From CBINFS01 sp966250015 (GTDB lineage Bacteria; Bacteroidota; Rhodothermia; Rhodothermales; DASSAV01), in contig CBINFS010000023.1 in assembly GCA_966250015.1 (NCBI GenBank), forward strand, positions 1 through 57,796: 57,796 nucleotides of DNA. The letters are read 5' to 3'. Below are positions 27,554 to 36,733 of the stretch, one piece after another; the stretch's first letter is position 1; each line of letters opens with the position of its first letter. Position numbers and translations under genes: made by a program. The notes beneath the pieces are model-generated. The model did not search any database, had not been told where the DNA came from, and saw only the letters and a program-made list of their open reading frames with translations.

Positions 27554-28105
27554 CTCACGCGAAGGCTGTGTAAGAATAATCCGCTGTTGGCCGCAGATTA
27601 GCGCAGATGATTTTTGGAGGAGTGGCCGGTACCGTGAGGCCTATTGCCAGCTCAACTGGTTGTCATCCCGAGGCGCGTAGCAACGAGGGATCTTTTTTGA
27701 AATGAGGCTTTCGAAGTGGTACGACGGGTGCGAAAAGCACGTGTGCAACGTCTGAGTCAATCAGAACCGTATCACTTCGGGAAGATTCCTCCTCGCACGA
27801 CTCGTCGGAATGACAATGGTGGGTAGGCATAAGATATATTTCAAAGGCGGGACGGGTTCTCCTACGACGCACTTAATAAACACGCCATCTCCGCGAAGGC
27901 GGAGATCAATGCAGGTCTGATTCAAGGCAGAATCGTGTAGGTCTGTGGAGACCATGCATGGATTCCGCCTCGGCGGCCGGGATGACGGTTATTATGGTTT
28001 TTGAGTTGAAGTAAACGTCCCGCCTTCGGTTAACCCCCCAAAAAACCACGACCCACAGCGTCATTTGCGGACTGTAGTTCAGCCATCTTCTCGCTTTTTC
28101 GCGTG
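27554..28105. repeat. Composite palindromic intergenic repeat with an inserted alpha unit
   Basis: Modules in order: gamma 27554-27565 (CTCACGCGAAGG); delta 27581-27620 (GCAGATTAGCGCAGATGA then TTTTT); alpha unit 27661-27817 in inverted-arm form; epsilon 27846-27855 (GGCGGGACGG); beta 27880-27911; beta' 27957-27988; epsilon' 28013-28032 (AACGTCCCGCCTTCGG); delta' about 28036-28075; gamma' 28087-28105. The order without the alpha unit is the same nested palindrome as at 53501-53857. It fills the spacer between two convergent genes, beginning 6 bp after one stop and ending 25 bp before the other. No gene of its own. Confidence 0.8.
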
Positions 28106-28130
28106 CAATTAACCATCATTATACCCCGCC

Positions 28131-29654
28131 TCACGCCAGCCCCGTCTGTTTTTTTCGCGTGCGGGCGTACATCTTGTTTGCCTTCATTATTAGCGTGATG
28201 GCGATCCATATCAAAATGACAATGACCGGGTAGACGAGCAGGAATGGCAGGAAGATCAAAATCCCGGCGAGAGCAACTAAGGCGACGGCGGTTGCCAGCA
28301 TGATGCGGGCTTCGACGGGCTCGAGTGTCCGGCGGTTGGTCACCGCAGCCCCGAGGACGTTGCTGATGCGGAGTGCGCCTGCCGCAACCGGCGCAGCGCT
28401 GCCCCTCCTGCCCGGTGTATGCGCACGACGCGGGCGGACGCCGCCCGGCGTTCGCAGCCGCCGCCGTTGATCCAGTACGATCTCGGTCGCGTTCGTCAGG
28501 TCATTCAGATACATCTCCTCCATTTCGTGCGCGAAGGCCTCGTCTTCGATTACGGCGTCGAGCTCCGCGTTTCCAAGCCAGCTTGCGATGTTGAGGTTGG
28601 TCGATCCCACGCGCGCCCAGCGGCCGTCGGCGACCATCGTCTTGGCGTGAAGCATCGGTCCGTTCCACTCGAACACCCGTACACCGGCTTCGAGAAGGGT
28701 GCGGTATCCCGCCCGGGAAAGGGGCTGGAGCAGCGGAAGGTCGGTCGCGTGAGGCACGAGCAGGCGCACGTCTACACCGTCACGAGCCGCCATTCGAAGG
28801 GCCTGGACGTAGACCGTCGTCCCGGCGAAGTAGGCGTCCGTCAGCCATAGCCGTTCGCGTGCAAGCGAGGCGACCATCTGATCGAGCCGGAATACGCCGG
28901 CCGTCGCGGGTACGCTGGCGATAATGCGTAAGTGCTTGTCGCCGGCAGGTTGAGGCGGGTCGAGCGCGTTGAGCTCTTCTTCCGGAATGGGATCGCCCGT
29001 CAGCTCCCACATCTGGGCGAAGGCCTGCTCGATCTGCGTGACGGCCGGTCCACGCACCTCTACGCCTGTGTCGCGCCAGGGCGCCGTCGAACCATCCGGC
29101 GCCCCCGCCCATTCGTTTCCCACGCAGAGGCCGGTGATGAACCCCACGGCGCCGTCCACCGACAGCATCTTGCGATGGTCGCGCGAGAGCCAGCCGAACG
29201 GCGAATCGAACCGCGGGGGATTGTAACAGCGTACCTCCACCCCGCCCTTGCGCAGCTCTTCCCAGAACGCCCGGGAGGCCTTGCCGCTGCCGCCCAGCCA
29301 GTCGTAGATCAGCCGAACGATCACCCCCTCCTGCGCCTTCAGGATGAACGCCTCGGCAAACATCCGACCCGTCTCATCGTCCCGGATGATGTAGTTCTCG
29401 AAGTAGACGTGGTGCCGCGCATTCTCGATGGCGTCGAGCCACGCCGGGTAGTTCTCCCGCGCGTCGACGAGCAACCGTACCGCATTTCCGGCGATCAGCG
29501 GCGCGTCCGCCGCACGGGAAAAGGCCTGGTTCGCGAGCGAACGCACGGACGAGAGCGAGCTGTACGGCGTGTGCACCCGCCGCGGCATGCGCTCCACCGT
29601 CTCGCCAATGTGGTCCCTGTTCGTCACGTCCGTTCGATTCGATGTATCGCTCAC
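28131..29654 (-). CDS. Phospholipase D-type phosphatidyltransferase (cardiolipin synthase-like)
   Basis: 507 aa from a GTG with AGGA upstream. Two HKD catalytic motifs are intact: SRDHRKMLSVD (His160, Lys162, Asp167) and MLHAKTMVADGRWARVGSTN (His336). The spacing and flanks (YFENYIIRDDETGRMFAEA, RLIYDWLGGSGKASRAFWEE) match soluble-type ClsB-like synthases. A basic linker (RRAHTPGRRG) leads to C-terminal hydrophobic helices (LATAVALVALAGILIFLPFL, VYPVIVILIWIAITLIM), so anchoring is C-terminal, not N-terminal. The probable reaction joins phosphatidylglycerol to another phospholipid to make cardiolipin at the inner membrane. A phospholipase role cannot be excluded. Confidence 0.85.
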   Translation of the reverse strand: MSDTSNRTDVTNRDHIGETVERMPRRVHTPYSSLSSVRSLANQAFSRAADAPLIAGNAVRLLVDARENYPAWLDAIENARHHVYFENYIIRDDETGRMFAEAFILKAQEGVIVRLIYDWLGGSGKASRAFWEELRKGGVEVRCYNPPRFDSPFGWLSRDHRKMLSVDGAVGFITGLCVGNEWAGAPDGSTAPWRDTGVEVRGPAVTQIEQAFAQMWELTGDPIPEEELNALDPPQPAGDKHLRIIASVPATAGVFRLDQMVASLARERLWLTDAYFAGTTVYVQALRMAARDGVDVRLLVPHATDLPLLQPLSRAGYRTLLEAGVRVFEWNGPMLHAKTMVADGRWARVGSTNLNIASWLGNAELDAVIEDEAFAHEMEEMYLNDLTNATEIVLDQRRRLRTPGGVRPRRAHTPGRRGSAAPVAAGALRISNVLGAAVTNRRTLEPVEARIMLATAVALVALAGILIFLPFLLVYPVIVILIWIAITLIMKANKMYARTRKKQTGLA

Positions 29655-29739
29655 CCGGCAATCCTCATCTTAAGGTTTTCACATTCCGTTATCGGTTGAT
29701 TGAACCTCAAGGTGAGCGGACGTGATCCTACAAGAAACG

Positions 29740-31077
29740 TCACGTTTTCACGCCTACCGGGGGTGCATCGTCGCGGACGAAGTCCGGTCTGCGCGGCTTC
29801 CGAATCTCGGTGCGCGAATCTCCGGTGATGAGCCGGGCATCGCGTGCGTCGAGCAGCCAGCTCCAGAACCAGCTCAATAGCACCTGGATTCGATTACGGA
29901 AGCCGATCAGGAAGAGAATGTGGACGCCACCCCAGATCAGCCACGCAAGGAACCCTCCCAACTTGAAGCGTCCGATGTGCGCGACGGCTTTCGCCTTCCC
30001 GATCACGGCCATCGAGCCTTTGTCGCGGTAGACGAACGGCTTTCGCTTGGTGGGCGTCGAACGACCGGTGGTCTCGGCGAAGATGACCTTCCCGGCGTAC
30101 CGACCCATCTGAATGGCGCCCTGTGCAACGCCGGGCACCGGCTTACCCGTATCGGCCGACTTCGCCGCGGCGAGGTCGCCGACGACGAACACCTCCGGAT
30201 GGCCGGGTATCGTCAGGTCCGGCCCCACGATCACGCGCCCCGCTCTGTCCAGCGGGACGCCGAGCGTCTTGCCGAGCGAGTTCGCCCGCACCCCTGCCGC
30301 CCAGAATACGTTTCGGATCGGGTAAAACGTCTCGCCGACGTACACTCCGTCCGGCGTGACGTTCGTCACGATCGAGTTCAGGTGGACCTCCACCCCCATC
30401 CGCTCGAGGTCCTTCTTCGCGCGTTCGCTCAGCTCCGGCGGGAAAGGCGGCAATACACGGTCGCTCCCTTCGAAAAGGATGACGCGGGTCGTGCGGGTGT
30501 CGATGTGTTTGTAGTCTTTCGGCAGCGTCTGGGCGGCAATCTCTTTGATCGCACCGGCGAGCTCCACGCCCGTCGGTCCAGCTCCGACGATGCCGAACGT
30601 GAGGGCGCTACGTCGGGCTTCCTCGCTTCCCTCCTGCTCGGCCGATTCGAAGGCCAGCAGGATGCGCCGCCGAAGCCCGGTGGCATCCTCGACGGTCTTG
30701 AGTCCCGGTGCGATGGGCGCCCATTCCTCGTGCCCGAAGTAGGCGTGCGTGGCGCCGGCAGCCAGAATCAGGTAATCGTACTGGAGGTGGCCGCCTTCAA
30801 AGTGAACGAGCCGATTCGCGACGTCGACTCCGTTCACCTTCGCAAGCACGACCTCACAGTTCGCCTGCCCCCGCAGCACCGTCCGGATCGGCGCGCTGAT
30901 GTCGGCAGGAGACAGCGAGGCCGACGCCACCTGATACAAAAGAGGCTGAAAAACGTGGTGGTTTCGCCGGTCGAAGAGCGTTACCTCGACGGGCGCTTTT
31001 GCCAGCGCCTTCGCCGCTTCGAGTCCCGCAAATCCACCGCCAACTATAAAAACCCTGGGAAGGGATCGTTCGCTCAT
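29740..31077 (-). CDS. ndh: Type II NADH:quinone oxidoreductase (NDH-2 family)
   Basis: 445 aa, start fixed by GGAGG 7 nt before the ATG. The FAD-binding Rossmann motif is VFIVGGGFAGLEAAK (about 9-23), followed by NHHVFQPLLYQVASASLSPA, the quinone-site FQPLLYQ signature of NDH-2. The second nucleotide motif FGIVGAGPTGVELAGAI (about 165-180) binds NAD(P)H, and VFVVGDLAAAKS is the second FAD contact. The C-terminal amphipathic/hydrophobic section (GGFLAWLIWGGVHILFLIGF) would attach it to the inner membrane. It oxidises NADH and reduces quinone without proton pumping. It is 85 bp upstream of the phospholipase D-type gene and 93 bp downstream of the DUF5916 gene, all on one strand; an operon is possible but unproven. 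Confidence 0.92.
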   Translation of the reverse strand: MSERSLPRVFIVGGGFAGLEAAKALAKAPVEVTLFDRRNHHVFQPLLYQVASASLSPADISAPIRTVLRGQANCEVVLAKVNGVDVANRLVHFEGGHLQYDYLILAAGATHAYFGHEEWAPIAPGLKTVEDATGLRRRILLAFESAEQEGSEEARRSALTFGIVGAGPTGVELAGAIKEIAAQTLPKDYKHIDTRTTRVILFEGSDRVLPPFPPELSERAKKDLERMGVEVHLNSIVTNVTPDGVYVGETFYPIRNVFWAAGVRANSLGKTLGVPLDRAGRVIVGPDLTIPGHPEVFVVGDLAAAKSADTGKPVPGVAQGAIQMGRYAGKVIFAETTGRSTPTKRKPFVYRDKGSMAVIGKAKAVAHIGRFKLGGFLAWLIWGGVHILFLIGFRNRIQVLLSWFWSWLLDARDARLITGDSRTEIRKPRRPDFVRDDAPPVGVKT

Positions 31078-31170
31078 AACACCTCCACGTGCTTACGCAG
31101 TCGTCATTCACGGACGTCTGCCACGAGCAAGGAGGGTCGAACGTTCCCGTTAAATGGCGTCCCCTATCGA

Positions 31171-33645
31171 TCAATACAAAAACGTGTAGCTCAGCTTGAC
31201 CTGGAAGACGTTCGCCGGGTAGATGTCGAAGGTATCGCCTATATGACGCGAGAGTGGCCGATCGTACAGCGAACGGGTCCACGGACCGATGGGATTCAGG
31301 CGGTCGTCACCGTGGCGCCCGTGCGTCCACACGACGAACAGGATCGACCCCGGCAGGTACTCCCACCGGAGGACGGCGTTCACCTGCAGCGCGTTGATGG
31401 TGAACTCGTTCCGCTTCGGATAGCCGTCGAACGGAATGAGCGTATCCCGGTCGATGAGCAGCTGGAACTCATCGTATCTCCCCCGGGCGACGAAAAGCTG
31501 CGAGTACAGCTGGAACGACAGATTCGGCGTCAACGTCACGTCGCTGCGCAGCGTGAAGTCCATCTGACGCGTGTCACGCTTGCCGAAGACGGGCCTGCGT
31601 ATGCCGGGGGAACCACTCGACTGTAGGTATCGATCGAGTGCATTCGGGTCTGTAAGCTTCACCGGCAAGGGATCACCACCAGTTTCAATCACCCACCCAT
31701 CTGCCTGACGGGCAAACAAATCGTTCGACGACCATGCCAACAAGTCGTTGATCCATTCATAATCGAAGATACCCGAGAGCGTGAGCCGAGAACCAACGTT
31801 CCAGTCGCCCCGCAGTCCGGCCGAAATGCCGTGCCCACCGCCTTCCTGGAAACCACCCCCTATTTCGGGCTCTATCTGCCAGGATTTCCGGCTATCCGTT
31901 TCGAGCTCCGCTTCAAACGTGACTTCCAACGGCCGAGCCCATGGACCGAGGCCTCGCGTCTCGTAGAGGTCGTATCCGCCGAACGGATTCACAATCTCTA
32001 TGTCGAATCCGATCTCCTGGAACCCCCTAAGGGTCGCCCGGCCGTTGATGCTCGTCGAAAAGCCCTGATTCAGGCGTTCACGATAGGAAAAGCTCTGGCT
32101 CGAGAAAGCCCCGACGTTAGCGCGAAGGAAGGGCCCAAAAGGCTGCCCGCCGTTGACGTTGTATTCGAGGTTATTGAGCAGCATGATGAAGTTGGCTGCG
32201 TCGAGCTGGCCGACGTCGTTCGGGTTGAACCGATGCCCGAAGACGTCCACCCCGAGGAAGCCCGAAAGCGTGCCCTGCCGTTTGACGACCCAGAACTTGC
32301 CTGCCGTTCCGGTAATCGCGTCGGAAAAGAGCTCCGAACCCCGTGAAGTGAAGGCGATAAAGCCCTCGAATCCGTAACGGTCACCCGCCGTTCGGATGTC
32401 CCAGTCGACGCCGCCCGACATGCTCCGGTGCAGGTTGTCGTAGTACGTAAGAGCTGCGCCGGCCGACGACGTGCCAAACTGCTGGCTCACCCGCCCGACA
32501 CCGTACCGGCTGTCGTCGGCAAAGTCGTGACCCGTCGAGGCTGCGAGCACCCCGAACGAAAAGCCTTTCGACGTGCGCCCCGAGAGCTTCGCCGCGCCGA
32601 GGATCGGTGCGTCCGCCCCGATGCGGCGAGTGTACAGCAGGTTGCCCGTTCCGACGCTGAAGTTGTAGATCTGGCTGCCCTCGATGAAGAACGGCCGCCG
32701 CTCCTCGTAGAACGTCTCGAAGGCCGTCAGGTTGAGCACCGCCGGGTCCGCTTCGATCTGCCCAAAGTCCGGGTTGATCGTTGCGTCGAGTGTGATGCCG
32801 GGACCGAGGCCGACCTTGAGGTCGCCGCCAATGTCCGCGACATATTCGGATTGTCCCGTGCCCGATCCCGGAAACGTCTCCTGGTGGTGAACGGCCGTCA
32901 TCGTATAGGGGCGGATCTGCACGTTCCGCCGGGGCTCGATCCCGCGAAGCTCCCGAAGCCTGCCGAATCGCGCGACCAGGTTCGAGCGGTCGTTAACTGG
33001 CACGAGCGGCCACTCGTCGACCTCGCCGAGCCGAGGCGTCCGCCGGGTGAAGTGGATACCCCACGTCGCATTGTCAGAACGGCTAAAACGCAGCATGCTG
33101 TAGGGAATACGCATCTCCACGTTCCAACCTTCCTCTGTCACACGCACGGCTGACGTCCAGATTGCATCCCACGACGTGTCGTACCCGTCGCCGGGACCTT
33201 CGCCCATATTCCAGTCCTCGGGGCCGCTACGCATGGCGTCGAGCTGCACCCCGGCGGCATTGACGCCGAAGAGGTACGCCGTCCGCTGATCAAAGTAAGC
33301 GTCGATCGCGACGAGGAACCAGTCCGCCCGGTTCAGCTCGTCCCGCCTGCCAAGCTTGCGTTCGATGAGCGCTGGCTCGTCGTCGAACATCCTTGCCCCG
33401 ATGAAGACGTGGTCCGATCCGTAGAGCACGCGGACTTCGGTCTCATTCCGCGCCGGTTCGCCCTCGACGGGCTGGAGCTGGCGGAAGCCCGAAGCCGGAG
33501 TTGCATTGAACCAGTCTGGCTCGTCCAGCAGACCGTCGACGTCGATTGAAGACGAAACGGGAAAAGCCTGTATGGCCGGTTCGGTCTGTGCACGCACAGT
33601 CAACGGCAACGCGACAAAAGCGACTATCAGTAAAAAAGAGCGCAT
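31171..33645 (-). CDS. DUF5916 outer-membrane protein with N-terminal CBM9-like domain
   Basis: 824 aa with a signal peptide (MRSFLLIVAFVALPLTVRAQ). Residues about 25-205 look like a carbohydrate-binding family-9-like domain (IDVDGLLDEPDWFNATPASG, VRVLYGSDHVFIGARMFDDE, WNVEMRIPYSMLRF). The rest is the DUF5916 barrel: DATINPDFGQIEADPAVLNL, FFIEGSQIYNF and LYTRRIG are characteristic, followed by many Tyr/Gly-rich strands ending VKLSYTFLY with a terminal aromatic residue. Members are common in Bacteroidota, Gemmatimonadota and relatives and are unexplained; an outer-membrane binding or transport role is inferred. The length is usual for the family. Confidence 0.9.
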   Translation of the reverse strand: MRSFLLIVAFVALPLTVRAQTEPAIQAFPVSSSIDVDGLLDEPDWFNATPASGFRQLQPVEGEPARNETEVRVLYGSDHVFIGARMFDDEPALIERKLGRRDELNRADWFLVAIDAYFDQRTAYLFGVNAAGVQLDAMRSGPEDWNMGEGPGDGYDTSWDAIWTSAVRVTEEGWNVEMRIPYSMLRFSRSDNATWGIHFTRRTPRLGEVDEWPLVPVNDRSNLVARFGRLRELRGIEPRRNVQIRPYTMTAVHHQETFPGSGTGQSEYVADIGGDLKVGLGPGITLDATINPDFGQIEADPAVLNLTAFETFYEERRPFFIEGSQIYNFSVGTGNLLYTRRIGADAPILGAAKLSGRTSKGFSFGVLAASTGHDFADDSRYGVGRVSQQFGTSSAGAALTYYDNLHRSMSGGVDWDIRTAGDRYGFEGFIAFTSRGSELFSDAITGTAGKFWVVKRQGTLSGFLGVDVFGHRFNPNDVGQLDAANFIMLLNNLEYNVNGGQPFGPFLRANVGAFSSQSFSYRERLNQGFSTSINGRATLRGFQEIGFDIEIVNPFGGYDLYETRGLGPWARPLEVTFEAELETDSRKSWQIEPEIGGGFQEGGGHGISAGLRGDWNVGSRLTLSGIFDYEWINDLLAWSSNDLFARQADGWVIETGGDPLPVKLTDPNALDRYLQSSGSPGIRRPVFGKRDTRQMDFTLRSDVTLTPNLSFQLYSQLFVARGRYDEFQLLIDRDTLIPFDGYPKRNEFTINALQVNAVLRWEYLPGSILFVVWTHGRHGDDRLNPIGPWTRSLYDRPLSRHIGDTFDIYPANVFQVKLSYTFLY

Positions 33646-33732
33646 GTCGATCCCCGGTCGCCCGGAGCATGTGATGAGGAATGGATGGTTAAATCACGCA
33701 CATCACCCACTCACCGAAGAACGACAGGAAGC

Positions 33733-33939
33733 TTATTCCTCAATCGCCGACACAATCAACCCCATTTTTTCGGTATAAGCCCTTCTATCGGCATCCAAAC
33801 CGTCTCGAATGGTAGAATAGGAAAGGCTCAGGAGAGTATCTTCGCCCCTGAAACGAATGTGGCGATTGGTGAAACGAAGATCACCTTCGTGCAACGAACG
33901 GCCGTCTCCCGTCAGGTTGACTGGCCATTTTATGGCCAT
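33733..33939 (-). CDS. Possible short GRAM/PH-like protein
   Basis: 68 aa from the ATG at 33939 (an in-frame ATG at 33963 would add 8). The segment GDLRFTNRHIRFRGEDTLLS then LSYSTI resembles the beta-hairpin core of GRAM/PH-like domains (typically GxLyLTNrRLiFeg...sipysdI), then a charged helix to IVSAIEE. Codon choice looks coding, but no Shine-Dalgarno is visible and the domain would be incomplete. It may be a truncated remnant. The surrounding 33646-34062 spacer is otherwise AT-richer and gene-free, with a 7-bp dyad TGGCCATtttATGGCCA across this start. Confidence 0.4.
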   Translation of the reverse strand: MAIKWPVNLTGDGRSLHEGDLRFTNRHIRFRGEDTLLSLSYSTIRDGLDADRRAYTEKMGLIVSAIEE

Positions 33940-34062
33940 AAATGAAGTATTTATAAAATGCAACGCGGCTTTATAAAAAGTGTGTAAAAATGCTTGAAAA
34001 TCGGCGTTTCCGGCCGTTACTTCATGATATCACTACCCAGTATCCCTTATCGGAGAATTGCC

Positions 34063-34386
34063 ATGAAACACCTTCTGGCTGTTCTTCTTCTACTGGGCCT
34101 GACGCTGCCGGCGATGGCTCAGACTGGGAAGGTAAGAGGGACAGTGACGGACTGTGACTCGAACGAACCGATTGCTGGAGTGGTCGTCGCGGTCCAGGAC
34201 TCCACGCTCAATCTGAAGGCAACAACGGACGCGAAGGGACAGTTCGTCCTCTCAGACCTTCCCGCCGGCGAGTACGTTCTCCTTGGTACGCACGAACAGT
34301 ATGATGAGATAGAAATCAAGGGGGTGCGGGTCGTCGCCGGTGCGGTGTCGCGAATGGACTTCCTGATGCAGAAGAAACGTCCGTAG
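34063..34386 (+). CDS. Small secreted carboxypeptidase-regulatory-like domain protein
   Basis: 107 aa. The start at 34063 is set by GGAG 9 nt upstream and the signal peptide (MKHLLAVLLLLGLTLPAMAQ). The mature protein is a single transthyretin-like beta-sandwich of the CarboxypepD_reg type: GKVRGTVTDCDSNEPIAGVV, LKATTDAKGQFVLSDLPAGE, EIEIKGVRVVAGAVSRMDFL. In Bacteroidota this domain is usually the N-terminal part of TonB-dependent receptors; here it stands alone with no plug or barrel downstream. It is probably periplasmic or surface, function unknown. Two TTTATAAAA words about 20 nt apart lie in the AT-rich leader. Confidence 0.85.
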   Translation: MKHLLAVLLLLGLTLPAMAQTGKVRGTVTDCDSNEPIAGVVVAVQDSTLNLKATTDAKGQFVLSDLPAGEYVLLGTHEQYDEIEIKGVRVVAGAVSRMDFLMQKKRP

Positions 34387-34418
34387 CGGCCGGCCCACTG
34401 AAGAGTCGTCTTAGTTGA

Positions 34419-34445
34419 GAGGGGCGATGATTCAGGTCGCCCCTC
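34419..34445. terminator. Hairpin between convergent genes
   Basis: A perfect 9-bp stem GAGGGGCGA/TCGCCCCTC (34419-34427 with 34437-34445, 9-nt loop) lies between the stop of the plus-strand small secreted protein and the stop of the minus-strand debranching enzyme. There is no T-tract in either direction, so its action as a terminator is inferred from position. Confidence 0.4.
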
Positions 34446-34520
34446 CCATAGATGCGGTTAAGCACCGCTGGGATACCATTCCCTTCTCTGCCGAACCCGA
34501 CCCTCCTCTTCTACGTCGGG

Positions 34521-36689
34521 TCACGAGATGGACACTAGCTCAATTTCGCCTTCCCGACGCGTGACGTCCACCCCAACGCTCTTTGCATAACGTTGCAGCA
34601 CCAGATCGATGGACGCATCGCCCACTCTCAGGTTTTCGAGCCTGACCTCTTCGAGAAACGGCGGCAGTGAGGGGCTTTGGAGCGTCAACCGGTGCTGCGG
34701 CGCGTTCACGTGCAGCCCCATACACGCCTGAAGCAGGCAGAATACTACCGCCGTGGCCCAGGCTTGCGGCGAACAGGCAACCGGGTAAGGCGTCGGCCCT
34801 TCGTCCTTCCGCCGGGTAAAGCCGCAATAAAGCTCGGGGAGCCGTTGCTGGGGATCGAACAGGCTCGCATCAAAAAAGGCCTTCAGGAGCCCGTGAACGT
34901 TTGCCTTATATCCGTATCGCCCGAAGCCCATGCCGATGAGCGCGTTGTCGTGCGGCCACACTGACCCGTTGTGATACGACATCGGATTGTACCGCCGCTC
35001 CTTCGACGAAAGCGTTCGAATGCCCCAGCCGGAGAACATGTCGGACGAGCACAGGCTCTCGGCCATGCGCACCGCATGGTCCTCACGTGCGATGCCGGTG
35101 AAAAGCGCATGCCCGGCGTTCGACGAGCGGACCTGGCATATCCGCTTCTTGCCGTCGAGCGCGATGGCGTACGTGTCGAGCTCTTCGCACCAGAAGGCCT
35201 TTTGGAAACGCTCCTTCAGCCGGGTGGCTTGTTGCGCGTACACCTCGGCACGTTTGGTTTCGCCCAGCATCCGGGCCAGGGACGCGGCCTGCATTTTCGC
35301 AGCGTAGACGTATCCCTGCACCTCGCACAGCGCGATCGGCCCCTCGGCGAGACGTCCGTCGGAGTGAAAGATTGAGTCCTCCGAGTCCTTCCAGCCTTGC
35401 TGCGTAAGGCCGCCTTCGTGCGCCCGGTATTCAACGAAGCCGTCGTCGTCCACGTCGCCGTACGTGTCGATCCATTCGAGGGCGCGCTCGACGTTCGGCC
35501 AGATGCGCTCGATGAACGGCCTGTCGCCGGTGTACTCGTAATACATACCCGCGAGCCAGACGAAGAGCGGCGTGGCGTCGACCGTCCCGTAGTACCTTCC
35601 AAATGGGATCTCACGCAGCGCCGCCATTTCGCCGTCACGAGCCTCGTGCAGAATTTTCCCGGGCTCGGCCGCCCGGTCGGCGTCGAACCCGTCTGCTTGC
35701 GTCTGCGCGAGATAACCAAGCACTCCCCGGGCGATCCGTGGATTGATCCACAGCGTCATCAGCGCCGTGAGCAGCCCGTCACGCCCGAAAAACGTGCTGT
35801 ACCACGGGATGCCAGCATACGGGTAATAGCCGTCCGGCACCTCAGTCAGCAGGAGGTTCAGGTCCTCGAATGATCGTTCGAGCCAGGCGTTGAACTGCTC
35901 GTTGGACGTCGTCACCCGGCAGGTATCGACCTTTAGCGCCTGCGCTTCGAGCTGGCGTAGCTTGAGCACCTCTCCGTAAAGCGGCAGCACACCCCGCTCT
36001 TTTTCGGTGCAGGCAATCGTTATGTACAGGTCCCGCTGCTCGTGAGGAGTCAACACGAGCTCATACTCGACGACCTGGTTCGTGATGGCCGTGGGCTCCG
36101 GAGAAAAGATGAGGGCCGTTTTACGGTTCACTCCGTCGAGGCCGCGATAGGCCAGCGTAACCACGTCCCCGCCGACCTCGACCGGCAGGTGGTCGCCGTG
36201 CCGCTCCCTCGGCGTCCCCCGCACCTCGAAGATGTCGGCGTAATCCGATTCAAAGGCAAACGCGAGGGTCAATCGGACCGGTTCAGCCCCAAAGTTCCGA
36301 ATACGAAGGTGCTCGAAACAGCAGCCGTCCCGCAGCACCTTCGCCCGGAACAGGTGGACCGTGCCGTGATCGACGAACCGCCCGTCGAGGTCGGTCAGGT
36401 CCGGATTCGAGAGGTTGACCGTCAGGAGTGTGTTGTCCCGGCGAACGGACGACCCGAGCAGCACCGGCTGCCGGTCGGCTATGAACAGCTCCATCCGCGA
36501 AAGGTACCGCGTGCCATGGTTGTACAGTCCCTGCTCGCCGTTGCCCTCGTGACGGATGTCGCCGCGGGTGTCGAACACGCCGAAGAGGTCGCCGTGCTTG
36601 AGCACGTGTGTTCGAACTTCCACCCGCGACGATGACGTCAGGATTTTGTACTGCCCTGGTAATTGGGGTAGCTCTTTTTCCGCAGTCAT
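34521..36689 (-). CDS. Amylo-alpha-1,6-glucosidase / glycogen-debranching family enzyme
   Basis: 722 aa. The ATG at 36689 is preferred over the one at 36695 because GAGG lies 6 nt upstream of it. The N-terminal beta domain (GDE_N-like) shows GLYNHGTRYLSRMELFI, LLTVNLSNPDLTDLDG and YADIFEVRGTPRERHGD. The C-terminal (alpha/alpha)6 domain has IPWYSTFFGRDGLLTALMTL, EPGKILHEARDGEMAALREI, GRYYGTVDATPLFVWLAG, DGFVEYRAHEGGLTQQGWKD and NPMSYHNGSVWPHDNALIGM, the conserved active-site blocks of the bacterial enzymes. It should hydrolyse alpha-1,6 or related glucosidic bonds. No signal peptide. It follows the GT4 gene by 44 bp on the same strand, so the pair probably acts on one alpha-glucan or glucoside. 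Confidence 0.9.
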   Translation of the reverse strand: MTAEKELPQLPGQYKILTSSSRVEVRTHVLKHGDLFGVFDTRGDIRHEGNGEQGLYNHGTRYLSRMELFIADRQPVLLGSSVRRDNTLLTVNLSNPDLTDLDGRFVDHGTVHLFRAKVLRDGCCFEHLRIRNFGAEPVRLTLAFAFESDYADIFEVRGTPRERHGDHLPVEVGGDVVTLAYRGLDGVNRKTALIFSPEPTAITNQVVEYELVLTPHEQRDLYITIACTEKERGVLPLYGEVLKLRQLEAQALKVDTCRVTTSNEQFNAWLERSFEDLNLLLTEVPDGYYPYAGIPWYSTFFGRDGLLTALMTLWINPRIARGVLGYLAQTQADGFDADRAAEPGKILHEARDGEMAALREIPFGRYYGTVDATPLFVWLAGMYYEYTGDRPFIERIWPNVERALEWIDTYGDVDDDGFVEYRAHEGGLTQQGWKDSEDSIFHSDGRLAEGPIALCEVQGYVYAAKMQAASLARMLGETKRAEVYAQQATRLKERFQKAFWCEELDTYAIALDGKKRICQVRSSNAGHALFTGIAREDHAVRMAESLCSSDMFSGWGIRTLSSKERRYNPMSYHNGSVWPHDNALIGMGFGRYGYKANVHGLLKAFFDASLFDPQQRLPELYCGFTRRKDEGPTPYPVACSPQAWATAVVFCLLQACMGLHVNAPQHRLTLQSPSLPPFLEEVRLENLRVGDASIDLVLQRYAKSVGVDVTRREGEIELVSIS

Positions 36690-36733
36690 ATCCATCCTCG
36701 TTTTCCTTCACGAACTCCTGTCGGCCGCACTTG

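Noticed and set aside
29920..31626. Plus-strand ORF of 568 codons over the NADH dehydrogenase gene
   Set aside because: Antisense to NDH-2 and the end of the DUF5916 gene; no domain pattern of its own.
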